This document shows positions 1 to 7,919 of a DNA stretch of 64,000 bases, in pieces. The notes beneath the pieces are model-generated. The model was not told the DNA's origin, searched no databases, and was given only the letters and a program-made list of their open reading frames with translations. Numbering within the stretch: the first letter of the stretch is position 1; each line of letters starts with the position of its first letter. Origin of the DNA: Pseudonocardia oroxyli (GTDB taxonomy: Bacteria > Actinomycetota > Actinomycetes > Mycobacteriales > Pseudonocardiaceae); contig NZ_FNBE01000021.1 of the NCBI RefSeq assembly GCF_900102195.1, positions 62,001-126,000 on the forward strand. Direction: 5' to 3'. The translations under genes were made by a program, and so were the position numbers.

Positions 1-230
1 CGCAGGGCCAGCTGGCCGCGCTCACCCGCATCGATCAGCTCACCCGGGGCGGCTCGCAGTTCCTGATCGCCACGCACAGCCCGATCCTCCCGGCGCTGCC
101 CGGCGCCCGGATCCTGCAGATCGACGCCGACGGCGGGCTGCACACCGTCGCCTACGACGACTGCCTGCCGGTCCGGGCCACCCGCGAGTTCCTCGCCGAT
201 CCGGCGGCGACCCTGCGCCACCTCCTCTGA
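1..230 (+). CDS. AAA-type ATPase, C-terminal fragment
   Basis: Only the last 75 codons are inside the window; the reading frame begins at base 3 and stops with TGA at 228-230. The visible part reads through IDQLTRGGSQFLIATHSPIL, the strand and H-loop (ATHSP) found at the end of ABC/SMC-like and OLD-like predicted ATPases that hydrolyse ATP as dimers. Walker A, signature and Walker B lie upstream of the window, so substrate and role cannot be judged. The gene converges on the aminotransferase gene 37 bases downstream. Confidence 0.7.
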   Translation, partial: QGQLAALTRIDQLTRGGSQFLIATHSPILPALPGARILQIDADGGLHTVAYDDCLPVRATREFLADPAATLRHLL

Positions 231-267
231 AGGCGCCCGTCGACCCGCCCGGCGTCCCGGACGTCGA

Positions 268-1548
268 TCAGACCGTGTCGGCGAGCGCCTGGTCGAGGAG
301 CGCCACCCCGCGGTCGATCTCGGCCTCGCTCGCGGTCAGCGGCGGCGCGATGCGGAAGGTGCCGCCCATCCCCGGCAGCTGGACGATGTTCATGTGCAGG
401 CCCAGCTCCGCGCAGCGGCGGGTGACGGCGGCACCGAGCGCGTCCGCGTCCTCCCAGGCCCCGGACGGGACCAGTTCGAGTCCGACGAGCAGGCCGCGGC
501 CGCGGACGTCCCCGATCACCGGGTGCCGGGTGGCGAGCTCGTCGAGACCCGCCCGCAGCCGGGCGCCGAGCTCGCGGGCGCGCAGGTCCAGTCGGTCGCG
601 AACGAGGACGTCCAGGACGGTGAGGCCGACGGCGGCGACCAGCGGGTCGTTGCCGTGGGTGGTGAGGAACAGGAAGCCACGCTCGTGGGCACGCTCCTCG
701 ATGTCCGCGCTGGTCAGCACAGCGGACAGCGGGAGCCCCGCGCCCAGGGTCTTGGACAGGGTCAGGATGTCCGGGACCACGCCGTCGCGCTCGAAGGCGT
801 ACCAGTCCCCCGTGCGGCACAGGCCGGTCTGCGCCTCGTCGAGGATCAGCAGCATGCCGCGCTCGTGGCACTCGTCCCGCAGCGCGGCGAGATATCCGGG
901 CGGCAGGTCCACGACGCCGCCGGAGCTCAGGATCGGCTCGACGAGGCAGGCCGCGAGACCGCCGACGGACTGGGCGTCGATCAGGTCGAAGCCGAGGTCG
1001 AGCTGGCGGCGCCAGTCCAGGTTCCCGTCGGCGTCGGTCAGCGGCGGGCGGAAGGCGTCCGGCACCGGCAGCGCGAAGTTGCCCGGCGCGCCCGGCCCGT
1101 AGCCGACGCGTCCCGCGCTGTAGGTCGCGCCCGCCGCGCCGCCGGTCATCCCGTGCCAGGAACGGGCGAAGGACACCACCTCGTGCCCACCCGTGACGAG
1201 CTTGGCCATCCGCAGCGCGGCCTCGTTCGCCTCGGCGCCCGTGGACAGGAACATCGCCTTGTCCAGGGGCGCGGGCACGGTCTCGGTGAGCCTGCGGGCC
1301 AGGTCGAGGACCGGGCGGCTCAGCATGCCGCTGTAGAGGTGGTCGAGCGTGCCGACCTGCTCCCGCACCGTCTCGACGATCTCCGGGTGGGAGTGGCCGA
1401 GGATCGCGCTCATCTGGCCGGAGGTGAAGTCCAGCAGCTCACGCCCGTCCTCGGTCACCACGATGCTGCCCGCGGCGCGCGCGATGACGTCCGGGCTGAA
1501 CTGCCCGCGGCCGGAGAAGTGGACCAGGTGATCGGTGAGGTCGCCCAT
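268..1548 (-). CDS. dgdA: 2,2-dialkylglycine decarboxylase (class III PLP aminotransferase fold)
   Basis: 426 aa. PLP enzyme that decarboxylates 2,2-dialkylglycines such as 2-aminoisobutyrate and then transaminates pyruvate. The sequence closely follows the Burkholderia enzyme as I recall it: TSGQMSA with the active-site Gln (Q45), SWHGMTG with the PLP-stacking Trp (W131), EPILSSGG with the substrate Ser, LDEAQTG with the PLP Asp (D237), the Schiff-base lysine in TLSKTLGAG (K266) and the C-terminal FRIAPPL arginine. The combination of Gln, Trp and Ser separates it from plain ornithine or GABA aminotransferases. The frame stays open far upstream, but homology begins at this ATG. It follows a GlxA-type regulator on the same strand, 17 bases downstream, rather than the LysR-type DgdR known from Burkholderia. 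Confidence 0.88.
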   Translation of the reverse strand: MGDLTDHLVHFSGRGQFSPDVIARAAGSIVVTEDGRELLDFTSGQMSAILGHSHPEIVETVREQVGTLDHLYSGMLSRPVLDLARRLTETVPAPLDKAMFLSTGAEANEAALRMAKLVTGGHEVVSFARSWHGMTGGAAGATYSAGRVGYGPGAPGNFALPVPDAFRPPLTDADGNLDWRRQLDLGFDLIDAQSVGGLAACLVEPILSSGGVVDLPPGYLAALRDECHERGMLLILDEAQTGLCRTGDWYAFERDGVVPDILTLSKTLGAGLPLSAVLTSADIEERAHERGFLFLTTHGNDPLVAAVGLTVLDVLVRDRLDLRARELGARLRAGLDELATRHPVIGDVRGRGLLVGLELVPSGAWEDADALGAAVTRRCAELGLHMNIVQLPGMGGTFRIAPPLTASEAEIDRGVALLDQALADTV

Positions 1549-1565
1549 GTCCCCCGACAGTAGGC

Positions 1566-2513
1566 TCAGACCCGCTCGGCCCGGAAGGTCCGCCGGTAGG
1601 CGGTGGGCGAGACCCCCAGCTCGGTCTGCAGGTGCAGCCGCAGGGACGCGGCGGTGCCGAACCCCGCGCGCTCCGCGACGTCGTCCACGGGGAGATCGGT
1701 CTCCTCCAGCAGGGCCCGCGCCCGCTCGATGCGCTGGCGGGAGAGCCAGCGCCCCGGCGACGTGCCCATCTCGTCGCGGAAGCGGCGGGTGAAGGTGCGG
1801 GTGCTGGTCGACTCCCGGGCCGCGAGCTCGCGCAGCGACACGGGGCGGTGCAGGTTGGCCAGGGCCCACTCCCGCGCCCGCCCGGTCGAGGAGACGGCGG
1901 GCTCGGGCACCGGACGTCGGACGAACTGGGCCTGGCCGCCGTCGCGGTGGGGCGGGACGACGGTGCCGCGGGCCACCTCGTTGGCCACGGCGGCCCCGTG
2001 GTCGGAGCGGACCATGTGCAGGCAGAGATCGATGCCGGACGCCACGCCCGCAGACGTCAGGATCCCGCCGTCCTCGGTGTAGAGGACGTCCGGATCGAGC
2101 AGGACCTGCGGGAACAGCGCGCGGAAGCGGTCGGCGGAGCGCCAGTGCGTGGTGGCGCGGCGCCCGTCGAGCAGACCGGCGGCGGCGAGGGTGAAGGCGC
2201 CGGTGCAGACCGAGGCGATGCGGACCCCGGGTCGGATGCGCGCCAACGCCGCGGCGATCTCCGGGGTCATCGGGCGCGCCTCGTCGTCCGGCTTCGAGGC
2301 GGGGACCACGACCGTGTCCGCGGTCTCCAGGAGCTCGGGGCCGTGCTCGACGTTGATCGAGAAGTCCGCGTCGGTGCGGACCGGGCCGGGGGTGACGGTG
2401 CAGGTCAGCACCTCGTAGAGGCCGGGTCCCGCCTGCCCGAAGATGCGGTGGACGATGCCGATCTCCATGGGAAGGGCGCCGTCGCGCACGAAGACGGCCA
2501 CGCGGTGGGTCAT
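1566..2513 (-). CDS. GlxA-family transcriptional regulator (DJ-1/PfpI + AraC HTH)
   Basis: 315 aa. Residues ~1-170 form a DJ-1/PfpI amidase-like sensor domain with a nucleophile-elbow cysteine in IASVCTGAFTLAAAGLL. Residues ~210-310 hold two AraC helix-turn-helix motifs (LRELAARESTSTRTFTRRF and VDDVAERAGFGTAASLRLH) ending in SPTAYRR. Such proteins activate catabolic genes for quaternary amines and amino acids. It lies directly upstream of the dialkylglycine decarboxylase gene on the same strand, so that gene is its likely target (inference). An in-frame ATG six codons upstream (base 2531) is an alternative start. A 70-base divergent region separates it from the quinone reductase gene. Confidence 0.88.
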   Translation of the reverse strand: MTHRVAVFVRDGALPMEIGIVHRIFGQAGPGLYEVLTCTVTPGPVRTDADFSINVEHGPELLETADTVVVPASKPDDEARPMTPEIAAALARIRPGVRIASVCTGAFTLAAAGLLDGRRATTHWRSADRFRALFPQVLLDPDVLYTEDGGILTSAGVASGIDLCLHMVRSDHGAAVANEVARGTVVPPHRDGGQAQFVRRPVPEPAVSSTGRAREWALANLHRPVSLRELAARESTSTRTFTRRFRDEMGTSPGRWLSRQRIERARALLEETDLPVDDVAERAGFGTAASLRLHLQTELGVSPTAYRRTFRAERV

Positions 2514-2583
2514 GGCCCGATGTTCGCACATGCTGTCCGTCAGGCCATTGTCCGGCGTGGACGGGGTGCGCAGGATCGACGAC

Positions 2584-3360
2584 ATGGACGTTCTCTGGGT
2601 CGTCGCCCCGCCGGATCCGCAGTCGCTGACCGCCACCCTCGCCGCCCGTGGGGTCGCCGCGCTGCGGTCGTCCGGACACGCTGTGGAGGTGTCGGACCTG
2701 CCTGCCATGGGGTGGGACCCGGTGGTCACGGCCGCCGACTACGGCGTCTCCGACCGGCTGTTCGTGTCGGAGGCGGCGGGTGCGGCGTACGCGGCGGGCA
2801 CACTGCCGGCAGATGTGCGGGCGGAACAGGACAAGATCCGCCGGGCCGAGCTGCTGGTGCTGCACTTCCCGCTGTGGTGGTTCGGGATGCCCGCGATCCT
2901 CAAGGGCTGGGTCGACCGGGTGTTCGTGAGCGGCTTCGGGTACGGCGTGCGCGGGCCGGACGGGCGGACCCGCCGCTACGGCGACGGGATCCTGGCCGGG
3001 AAGCGGGCCCTCGTCGTGACCTCCGCGGGCGGGCCCGCCGCCGCGTTCGGGCCCCGCGGGGTGAACGGGGAGCTGGAGGAGGTGCTCTTCCCGATCCTGC
3101 ACGGCACGCTCTTCTACGCCGGGGCCACGGTGCTCGCGCCGCACCTCGTGGCCGGCGCGGACCGGTACTCCGCCGCGGACGCGGACGCCGCCGGTGACGC
3201 GTTGGTCGCGCGGCTGGCCGGCGTGGCGTCGGATCCGCCGATCCCCTACCGCCCCGAACGGCAGGACTACGCGGCGCTCGAGCTGCACCCGCACGTCGCG
3301 CCGGGCGAGACGGGCCTGCGGGCGCACCGGGCGGCGGAGGCGAGAGCCCTCAGCGCCTGA
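2584..3360 (+). CDS. NAD(P)H dehydrogenase (quinone), flavodoxin-like fold
   Basis: 258 aa, near the length of NQO1-type enzymes. MDVLWVVAPPDPQSLTATL is the first strand and phosphate loop of a Flavodoxin_2 domain; LHFPLWWFGMPAILKGWVDR is the conserved FMN- and dimer-contact segment of NQO1/MdaB/KefF proteins. Expected reaction: two-electron reduction of quinones by NAD(P)H in the cytoplasm. The frame is open upstream, but the fold begins at this ATG. It is divergent from the GlxA-type regulator. Its last residues (ALSA) and stop codon are encoded by the first unit of a hairpin repeat, so the C-terminus may have been altered by that element. Confidence 0.85.
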   Translation: MDVLWVVAPPDPQSLTATLAARGVAALRSSGHAVEVSDLPAMGWDPVVTAADYGVSDRLFVSEAAGAAYAAGTLPADVRAEQDKIRRAELLVLHFPLWWFGMPAILKGWVDRVFVSGFGYGVRGPDGRTRRYGDGILAGKRALVVTSAGGPAAAFGPRGVNGELEEVLFPILHGTLFYAGATVLAPHLVAGADRYSAADADAAGDALVARLAGVASDPPIPYRPERQDYAALELHPHVAPGETGLRAHRAAEARALSA

Positions 3361-3460
3361 TGATCATGCTGCGGGGGTGATCATCAGGCGCTCAGGGTTG
3401 AGTTGTCGTGATCATCCGACCCTCAGCGCCTGCTGATCACCACGCGGCATGATCACCAGG
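3347..3460. repeat. Two tandem hairpin units, 73-bp spacing, terminator-like
   Basis: Unit one has a perfect 15-base inverted repeat (3352-3366 against 3378-3392, core CCTGATGATCA/TGATCATCAGG). Unit two repeats the lead-in CCCTCAGCGCCTG exactly 73 bases later and forms an 11-base stem with one mismatch (3429-3439 against 3450-3460). They sit between convergent genes, so a two-way terminator is likely. The first unit includes the stop codon of the upstream gene. Confidence 0.75.
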
Positions 3461-3470
3461 TGCTCCGAGC

Positions 3471-4232
3471 TCACCTGGGCAGGCGGGCCACTCCGAAGAT
3501 CCGCCGGAAGGGGAACCAGGTGGTGCCGTCCGCGCTCGGCGGGTAGGCCGCCCGCAGCTGCGGGGCGAGCTCGGCGGTGAAGTCCGCGTAGTCCTCGGCC
3601 GACAACGCGTCCCGGACCGGGCGCAGGGTGGTGCTGCCGAGCCAGTGCAGCACGGGGTCCTCGCCGGTGAGCCGCTGCAGGTAGGTGGTCTCCCAGACGT
3701 CGACCTCGGCGGCGAGGTCGGGAGCGGACATCAGCTCGGCGTACTCGGCGGGCGCGGCGACGTCCGGCTCGCCGCGCACCGTGACGCCGCGCTGCGCGGC
3801 GAGCGCGCGGGTGAGCGCGTGCGAGGGGGCGGCACCGTTGCCGGGCACCTGGAAGGCGAAGGTCGCGCCGGGCGGCAGCGCGGCGAGCCAGCGCGGGATG
3901 AGCTCCCGGTGAGTGGGCACCCACTGCAGCACCGCGTTCGTCACGACGACGTCGGTGTCCGGCGCGGGCGTCCAGTCCTCGACGGCCCGACGCTCGGCGG
4001 GGACGCCGTTCGCGCGGGCGGCGGCCACCATCTCGGCCGACGAGTCGATCGCGTCGATGATCGCCTCGGGCCAGCGGGCGGCCAGCGTGGCCGTCATGTT
4101 CCCGGGCCCGCAGCCCAGGTCGACGACCCGGCGCGGGTCCTCGGCCCGGATCCGGGCGACGAGGTCCCGGAAGGGCCGGGCACGGAGGTCGTCGAAGTCC
4201 AGGTAGAGCGCCGGGTCCCAGGTGGTGGTCAC
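3471..4232 (-). CDS. tam: Trans-aconitate 2-methyltransferase
   Basis: 253 aa, typical for Tam. SAM-dependent methylation of trans-aconitate, a by-product that inhibits aconitase. Seen: N-terminal TTTWDPALYLDFDDLRARPF (the Tam entry motif), SAM motif I VVDLGCGPGNMTATLA, acidic motif AIDSSAEM, VVVTNAVLQWVP after it, and a C-terminal TTWFPFRRIFGVARL that is characteristic of the family. Starts at ATG and is preceded on the same strand by a 148-aa gene, with a degenerate hairpin between. Confidence 0.9.
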   Translation of the reverse strand: MTTTWDPALYLDFDDLRARPFRDLVARIRAEDPRRVVDLGCGPGNMTATLAARWPEAIIDAIDSSAEMVAAARANGVPAERRAVEDWTPAPDTDVVVTNAVLQWVPTHRELIPRWLAALPPGATFAFQVPGNGAAPSHALTRALAAQRGVTVRGEPDVAAPAEYAELMSAPDLAAEVDVWETTYLQRLTGEDPVLHWLGSTTLRPVRDALSAEDYADFTAELAPQLRAAYPPSADGTTWFPFRRIFGVARLPR

Positions 4233-4254
4233 GCGTCCTCCCAGCTCAGCGGTC

Positions 4255-4294
4255 GTGAGCGGGGATGGTCGCCAGAGCCCTCATCGCCGCTCAC
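4255..4294. repeat. Degenerate member of the GTGAGYGGCGATAGTCGC hairpin family
   Basis: Left arm GTGAGCGGGGATGG (4255-4268) pairs imperfectly with the right arm ending at 4294 (two mismatches); the CAGA loop matches the perfect copy at 21763-21808. The stop codon of the minus-strand gene at 4291 lies in the right arm. Probably a terminator between that gene and tam. Confidence 0.6.
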
Positions 4295-4737
4295 AGGGGG
4301 TGGTCGGGTCGGATCTGGCGGACGGTGCCGTCCCGCCCGGCGATGCGCCGCTCAAGCATCCAGGCCTCGCGACCGTCCGCCATGCGGGCGCGTTCCCGGG
4401 ACACGATCGACTGCGTGACGCGGTCGTGCACCGCCTTGGGCACCTTGCCGGGCTCGCCGAGCACGTAGCGGCGGGGCGGACCGTCGTGCAGGAGGAAGGC
4501 CCGGCCGAGGTCCTCCTCGGTCGCGACGACGAAGATCATCGCGCCGTCCGTCCAGGTGGCCTTGGACACCAGGTGCCAGCCCACGCGCTCGTCCGCCCCG
4601 GGGAACCACACCCCCCGGTTGGTGACGACGAGGTGCCCCCCGGACCGGACGTCCGCGGTGGCGACGACGTGCTCCTCGGGATCGAGCTCGCCCTCGAACC
4701 CCTCCGGGAGCGCCTCCCGCCAGAAGGCCCACCTCAT
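4291..4737 (-). CDS. Hypothetical protein, possible PH-like fold
   Basis: 148 aa, no signal peptide or membrane segment. The N-terminal half (HVVATADVRSGGHLVVTNRG) alternates short strands in the manner of bacterial PH-like domains (protein made at the membrane or binding short linear motifs), but I do not recognise a named family. Its ATG overlaps the stop codon of dnaG in the arrangement ATGA, so it is probably translated by coupling to primase. C-terminal residues are basic (MLERRIAGRDG). Real coding is supported by codon use and the coupled start; the function is unknown. Confidence 0.7.
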   Translation of the reverse strand: MRWAFWREALPEGFEGELDPEEHVVATADVRSGGHLVVTNRGVWFPGADERVGWHLVSKATWTDGAMIFVVATEEDLGRAFLLHDGPPRRYVLGEPGKVPKAVHDRVTQSIVSRERARMADGREAWMLERRIAGRDGTVRQIRPDHPL

Positions 4738-6599
4738 CGGTGCGCCCCGCTCGCCTGCTCCCGCAGCGCGATCTTGTACTGCTCCAGGGGCACCAGGTCG
4801 CCGAACAGCTCGTGGTACAGCTCGGGGTCCTCGGTGGGGTTGGTGCGCTGCAGCCGCGACTTGACCTCGGCGATCTGCGCCTCGACCAGCGCGAGCTTCA
4901 CCCCGGCCAGCACCGAGGCGACGTAGCGGACCTCGTCCCCGAGCTTGCGGGGCAGCTCGAGCGGCTCGACCGCCAGCTCCGAGAGCAGCTTGCGCTCCTC
5001 CGGCGTGCACTCCGCGCCGACGGCCTCGACCCACGCGCCGCCCTCTCCCCCGTCCATGCCCGCGCACACCCCGCCCGCCTTGGTGATCGCGATGTGCAGG
5101 GACGCGAACGCCGGGTGGGTGAAGACCTGCTCGGGCAGCTCGTCGTACGCCTCGCCCGCGATCGCGGGGATCTGCAGGGCGGCCTTGAGCGCCTCGCGCT
5201 GCAGGTGCAGGCGGGGATCGTCCCGCCGGGGGGCGGCGGGGGCGGCCCGGCGCCGGCGCGGCGCCCCTCCCCCGGCCTCCTCGCGCACGCGGCGCACGAC
5301 CATGGCGATGTCGTCCCAGCCGACCCAGCCCGCCAGCCGGCGCGCGTAGTCGTCCCGCAGGTCCTCGCGCTTGATCTTCGCGACGTCCGGCACGATGTCC
5401 TGCAGCGCCTTGATCCGGCCCTCCGGGGTGTCCAGGTCGAAGGCCTTGAGCTTGGTCCGGATCGCGAACTCGATGATCGGCTCGCGGCGCGCCACCAGGT
5501 CCCGCACGGCGGTGTCGCCGTGGGCCTGGCGCAGCTCGCAGGGGTCCTGCCCGTCCGGTGCGATACAGACGAAGGTCTGCGCGACGAAGGCCTGGTCGCC
5601 CTCGAAGGCCTTCATCGCGGCGGCCTGCCCGGCCGCGTCCCCGTCGAAGGTGAAGATGACCTCGCCCCGGTCGAACGAGTCGTCCCCCATGAGCCTGCGC
5701 AGCACGCTCACGTGCTCGGTGCCGAAGGCCGTGCCACAGGACGCGACGGCGGTGGGCACGCCCGCCAGGTGCATCGCCATCACGTCGGTGTAGCCCTCGA
5801 CCACCACGACCTGGCGGCGCTTGGCGATCTCGCGCTTGGCCAGGTCCAGGCCGAACAGCACGCTGGACTTCTTGTAGACCGGCGTGTCGGAGGTGTTGAG
5901 GTACTTGGCCTCGATGCGGTCGTCGTCGAACAGCCTGCGGGCCCCGAACCCGACGACGTCACCCCCGAGGTCCCGGATCGGCCAGAGCAGCCTGCGGTGG
6001 AAGCGGTCGATGTGCCCGCGCTGACCGGGCTTGGACAGGCCCGCCTTCTCCAGCTCGTCGAGCGAGAAGCCCTGGGCCAGCAGGTGCTTGGTGAGCGTGT
6101 CCCAGCCCGAGGGCGCGTAGCCGTTGCCGAACTGCTCGGCCGCGGCGGAGGAGAACCCGCGCTGGGTGAGGAACTGCATGGCCTGCGCGGCCTCGGGGGT
6201 GCGCAGCTGCGCGGCGTAGAACTCCGCGGCCTTCTTGTTCGCCTCGAGGAGCCGGGAGCGGGTGCCGCGGTCCTTCTGGACGCTCGCGCCGCCGCCCTCA
6301 TAGACCAGCTGGACGCCGCACTTGTCCGCGAGCCGCTCGACGGCCTCGACGAACCCGACGTGCTCGATCTTCATCACGAAGTCGATCGCGCCGCCGCCCT
6401 CGCCGCAGCCGAAGCAGTGGAACATGCCCCGCCCGGGACGGACGTTGAACGACGGGGTCTTCTCGTCGTGGAAGGGACACAGGCCCTTCAGCGAGCCCGC
6501 ACCCGCAGGCCGGAGGGCGACGTAGTCGCCGATCACGTCCTCGATCCGGGTGCGGTCACGGACCTCCGCGATGTCGCTGTCCCGGATCCGCCCCGCCAT
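4734..6599 (-). CDS. dnaG: DNA primase
   Basis: 621 aa. Makes RNA primers for replication. Residues ~35-65 carry the CHC2 zinc finger (CPFHDEKTPSFNV then CFGCGEGG). The TOPRIM catalytic core follows (VVVVEGYTDVMAMHLAGV, then TFDGDAAGQAA with the metal-binding acidic residues). The C-terminal ~150 residues are the more variable DnaB-binding domain, preceded by an Arg/Pro-rich linker (GGGAPRRRRAAPAAPRRDD). The start ATG gives the usual N-terminus AGRIRDSDIAEVRDRT. In mycobacteria dnaG lies next to dgt; here five unrelated genes separate them. Confidence 0.97.
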   Translation of the reverse strand: MAGRIRDSDIAEVRDRTRIEDVIGDYVALRPAGAGSLKGLCPFHDEKTPSFNVRPGRGMFHCFGCGEGGGAIDFVMKIEHVGFVEAVERLADKCGVQLVYEGGGASVQKDRGTRSRLLEANKKAAEFYAAQLRTPEAAQAMQFLTQRGFSSAAAEQFGNGYAPSGWDTLTKHLLAQGFSLDELEKAGLSKPGQRGHIDRFHRRLLWPIRDLGGDVVGFGARRLFDDDRIEAKYLNTSDTPVYKKSSVLFGLDLAKREIAKRRQVVVVEGYTDVMAMHLAGVPTAVASCGTAFGTEHVSVLRRLMGDDSFDRGEVIFTFDGDAAGQAAAMKAFEGDQAFVAQTFVCIAPDGQDPCELRQAHGDTAVRDLVARREPIIEFAIRTKLKAFDLDTPEGRIKALQDIVPDVAKIKREDLRDDYARRLAGWVGWDDIAMVVRRVREEAGGGAPRRRRAAPAAPRRDDPRLHLQREALKAALQIPAIAGEAYDELPEQVFTHPAFASLHIAITKAGGVCAGMDGGEGGAWVEAVGAECTPEERKLLSELAVEPLELPRKLGDEVRYVASVLAGVKLALVEAQIAEVKSRLQRTNPTEDPELYHELFGDLVPLEQYKIALREQASGAHR

Positions 6600-6617
6600 G
6601 GGGGCGAGTCTAGGCCG

Positions 6618-6920
6618 TCAGCTCAGGTGGGTGGCGGCCCGCTGGCCGGGGAGGGCGATCGCGACGGCGGTGCGCTGCACGGGGAGGACGATCTGCGCCT
6701 CGCGCACGGCCACCGTGCCGCGCGCCGCACCCTGGGCGGGGAGCGCGACCTGCGGCTCCGCGGTCTCGGTGCGCGGCAGCGAGCCCTGCGCGTCGGTCGG
6801 CAGGTCCCGCTTGCGCGGGGCGGGCAGCTCGGTCAGCCACGGGGCGACGGCGAGCGCGAGGAGCAGCACGATCCCGGCGCTGACACCGGCGACGGTCACC
6901 ACGTCCGAGAGGATGTTCAT
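6618..6920 (-). CDS. Small membrane protein, unknown
   Basis: 100 aa. One membrane segment near residues 5-28 (VVTVAGVSAGIVLLLALAVA), followed by a Pro/Arg linker and a tail in which hydrophobic and small residues alternate. No family recognised. It ends 18 bases before the dnaG start on the same strand and could be the first gene of the dnaG transcript. It is divergent from the sigma factor gene, 91 bases away. Confidence 0.6.
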   Translation of the reverse strand: MNILSDVVTVAGVSAGIVLLLALAVAPWLTELPAPRKRDLPTDAQGSLPRTETAEPQVALPAQGAARGTVAVREAQIVLPVQRTAVAIALPGQRAATHLS

Positions 6921-7011
6921 GCCTCACGAATCTCCTCCGCGGACCTGAGCGTTACATCGGACGGGGGTAAGAAGTTCTCCGTCATTCGGACGAGTGACAA
7001 GGTGACCCGCT

Positions 7012-7872
7012 GTGGCGACGGACTTCGAGGAACACCGCTCCCATCTGTTGCGGGTCGGCTACCGGATCACCGGCAGCCTGGCCGACGCCGAGGACGCGGT
7101 CCAGGAGGCCTGGTTCCGGTGGTCGCGGGCCTCGGACGTGCGGGAGCCCCGGGCGTGGCTGACGACGGTGGTGGCCCGGATCTGCCTGGACCGGCTGACG
7201 TCCGCCTCCGCGCGCCGGGAGACCTATGTGGGGCCGTGGCTGCCCGAGCCGCTGGTGACCGCGCCGGACGACGACGGGCCGCTCGCCGCCGTCGTCCGCG
7301 GCGAGGACGTGCGCCTCGCCGCGGTGCTGCTGCTGGACCGGTTGACCCCCGCCCAGCGGGTGGCGTTCGTGCTGCACGAGGCGCTGGGCACGCGGTACGC
7401 CGAGATCGGCGAGGTGCTGGGCTGCTCGGCGGACGCGGCGCGACAGCACGCCGCCGCGGCCCGGCGCTCGCTCGCCTCGGCTCCCGTGCCCGCCCGGGCC
7501 CCGGCCGCGACCGAGCAGCGGGTGCTGGCCGAGTTCGGTGCGGCGCTGGCCCGGGGCGACTGGCAGGCGGTGGTGAGCCTCCTGCACCCGGACATCACGT
7601 TCACCAGCGACGGTGGCGGCCGGGTCGCGACGGCCCTGCGCCCCCTGGCGGGAGCGGACAAGGTCGGCCGCTTCCTCGCCGGGCTGTCCGCGAAGTACTC
7701 CTTCGACGTGAGCGGCTGGACGACCGTGCTGGTCAACGGCGAGCCCGGCCTCGCGACGCCGGCCGCGGACGGGGTCGCCGCGTCGGTGACCGCCTTCACC
7801 GTGGACGCGGACGGCCGGATCACGGCCGCGCGGCAGGTGATGAACCCGGACAAGCTTCGCCCCTGGTGGTGA
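7012..7872 (+). CDS. ECF41-type RNA polymerase sigma factor with SnoaL-like C-terminal domain
   Basis: 286 aa, GTG start. Sigma region 2 (residues ~5-70: EEHRSHLLRVGYRITGSLAD then EDAVQEAWFRW) and region 4 (residues ~105-160: LLDRLTPAQRVAFVLHEALG then YAEIGEVLGCSADAARQHA). The linker has the WLPEPL motif of ECF41/SigJ factors. The C-terminal ~110 residues are a SnoaL-like domain with DGGG and NPDKLRP, the extension that modulates ECF41 activity. ECF41 genes often neighbour carboxymuconolactone decarboxylase-like genes; one lies 1.5 kb downstream. No anti-sigma factor gene is adjacent, as expected for this group. Confidence 0.92.
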   Translation: MATDFEEHRSHLLRVGYRITGSLADAEDAVQEAWFRWSRASDVREPRAWLTTVVARICLDRLTSASARRETYVGPWLPEPLVTAPDDDGPLAAVVRGEDVRLAAVLLLDRLTPAQRVAFVLHEALGTRYAEIGEVLGCSADAARQHAAAARRSLASAPVPARAPAATEQRVLAEFGAALARGDWQAVVSLLHPDITFTSDGGGRVATALRPLAGADKVGRFLAGLSAKYSFDVSGWTTVLVNGEPGLATPAADGVAASVTAFTVDADGRITAARQVMNPDKLRPWW

Positions 7873-7919
7873 CGGCGTGTCAGCGTGGTGACACGTGGCG
7901 CAGCGGGTTGGATCGTCCG

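Noticed and set aside
268..3327. Very long open frame on the minus strand covering three genes
   Set aside because: Only the part from 1548 downward matches a protein family; the rest is antisense to or out of frame with the regulator and the quinone reductase, an effect of high GC.
7873..7919. ECF41 promoter for the HNH gene (TGTCA and TGACA near 7878-7893)
   Set aside because: The dyad TGTCA-N6-TGACA is present, but the spacing and the -10 CGTC do not fit the TGTCACA-N16-CGTC pattern.
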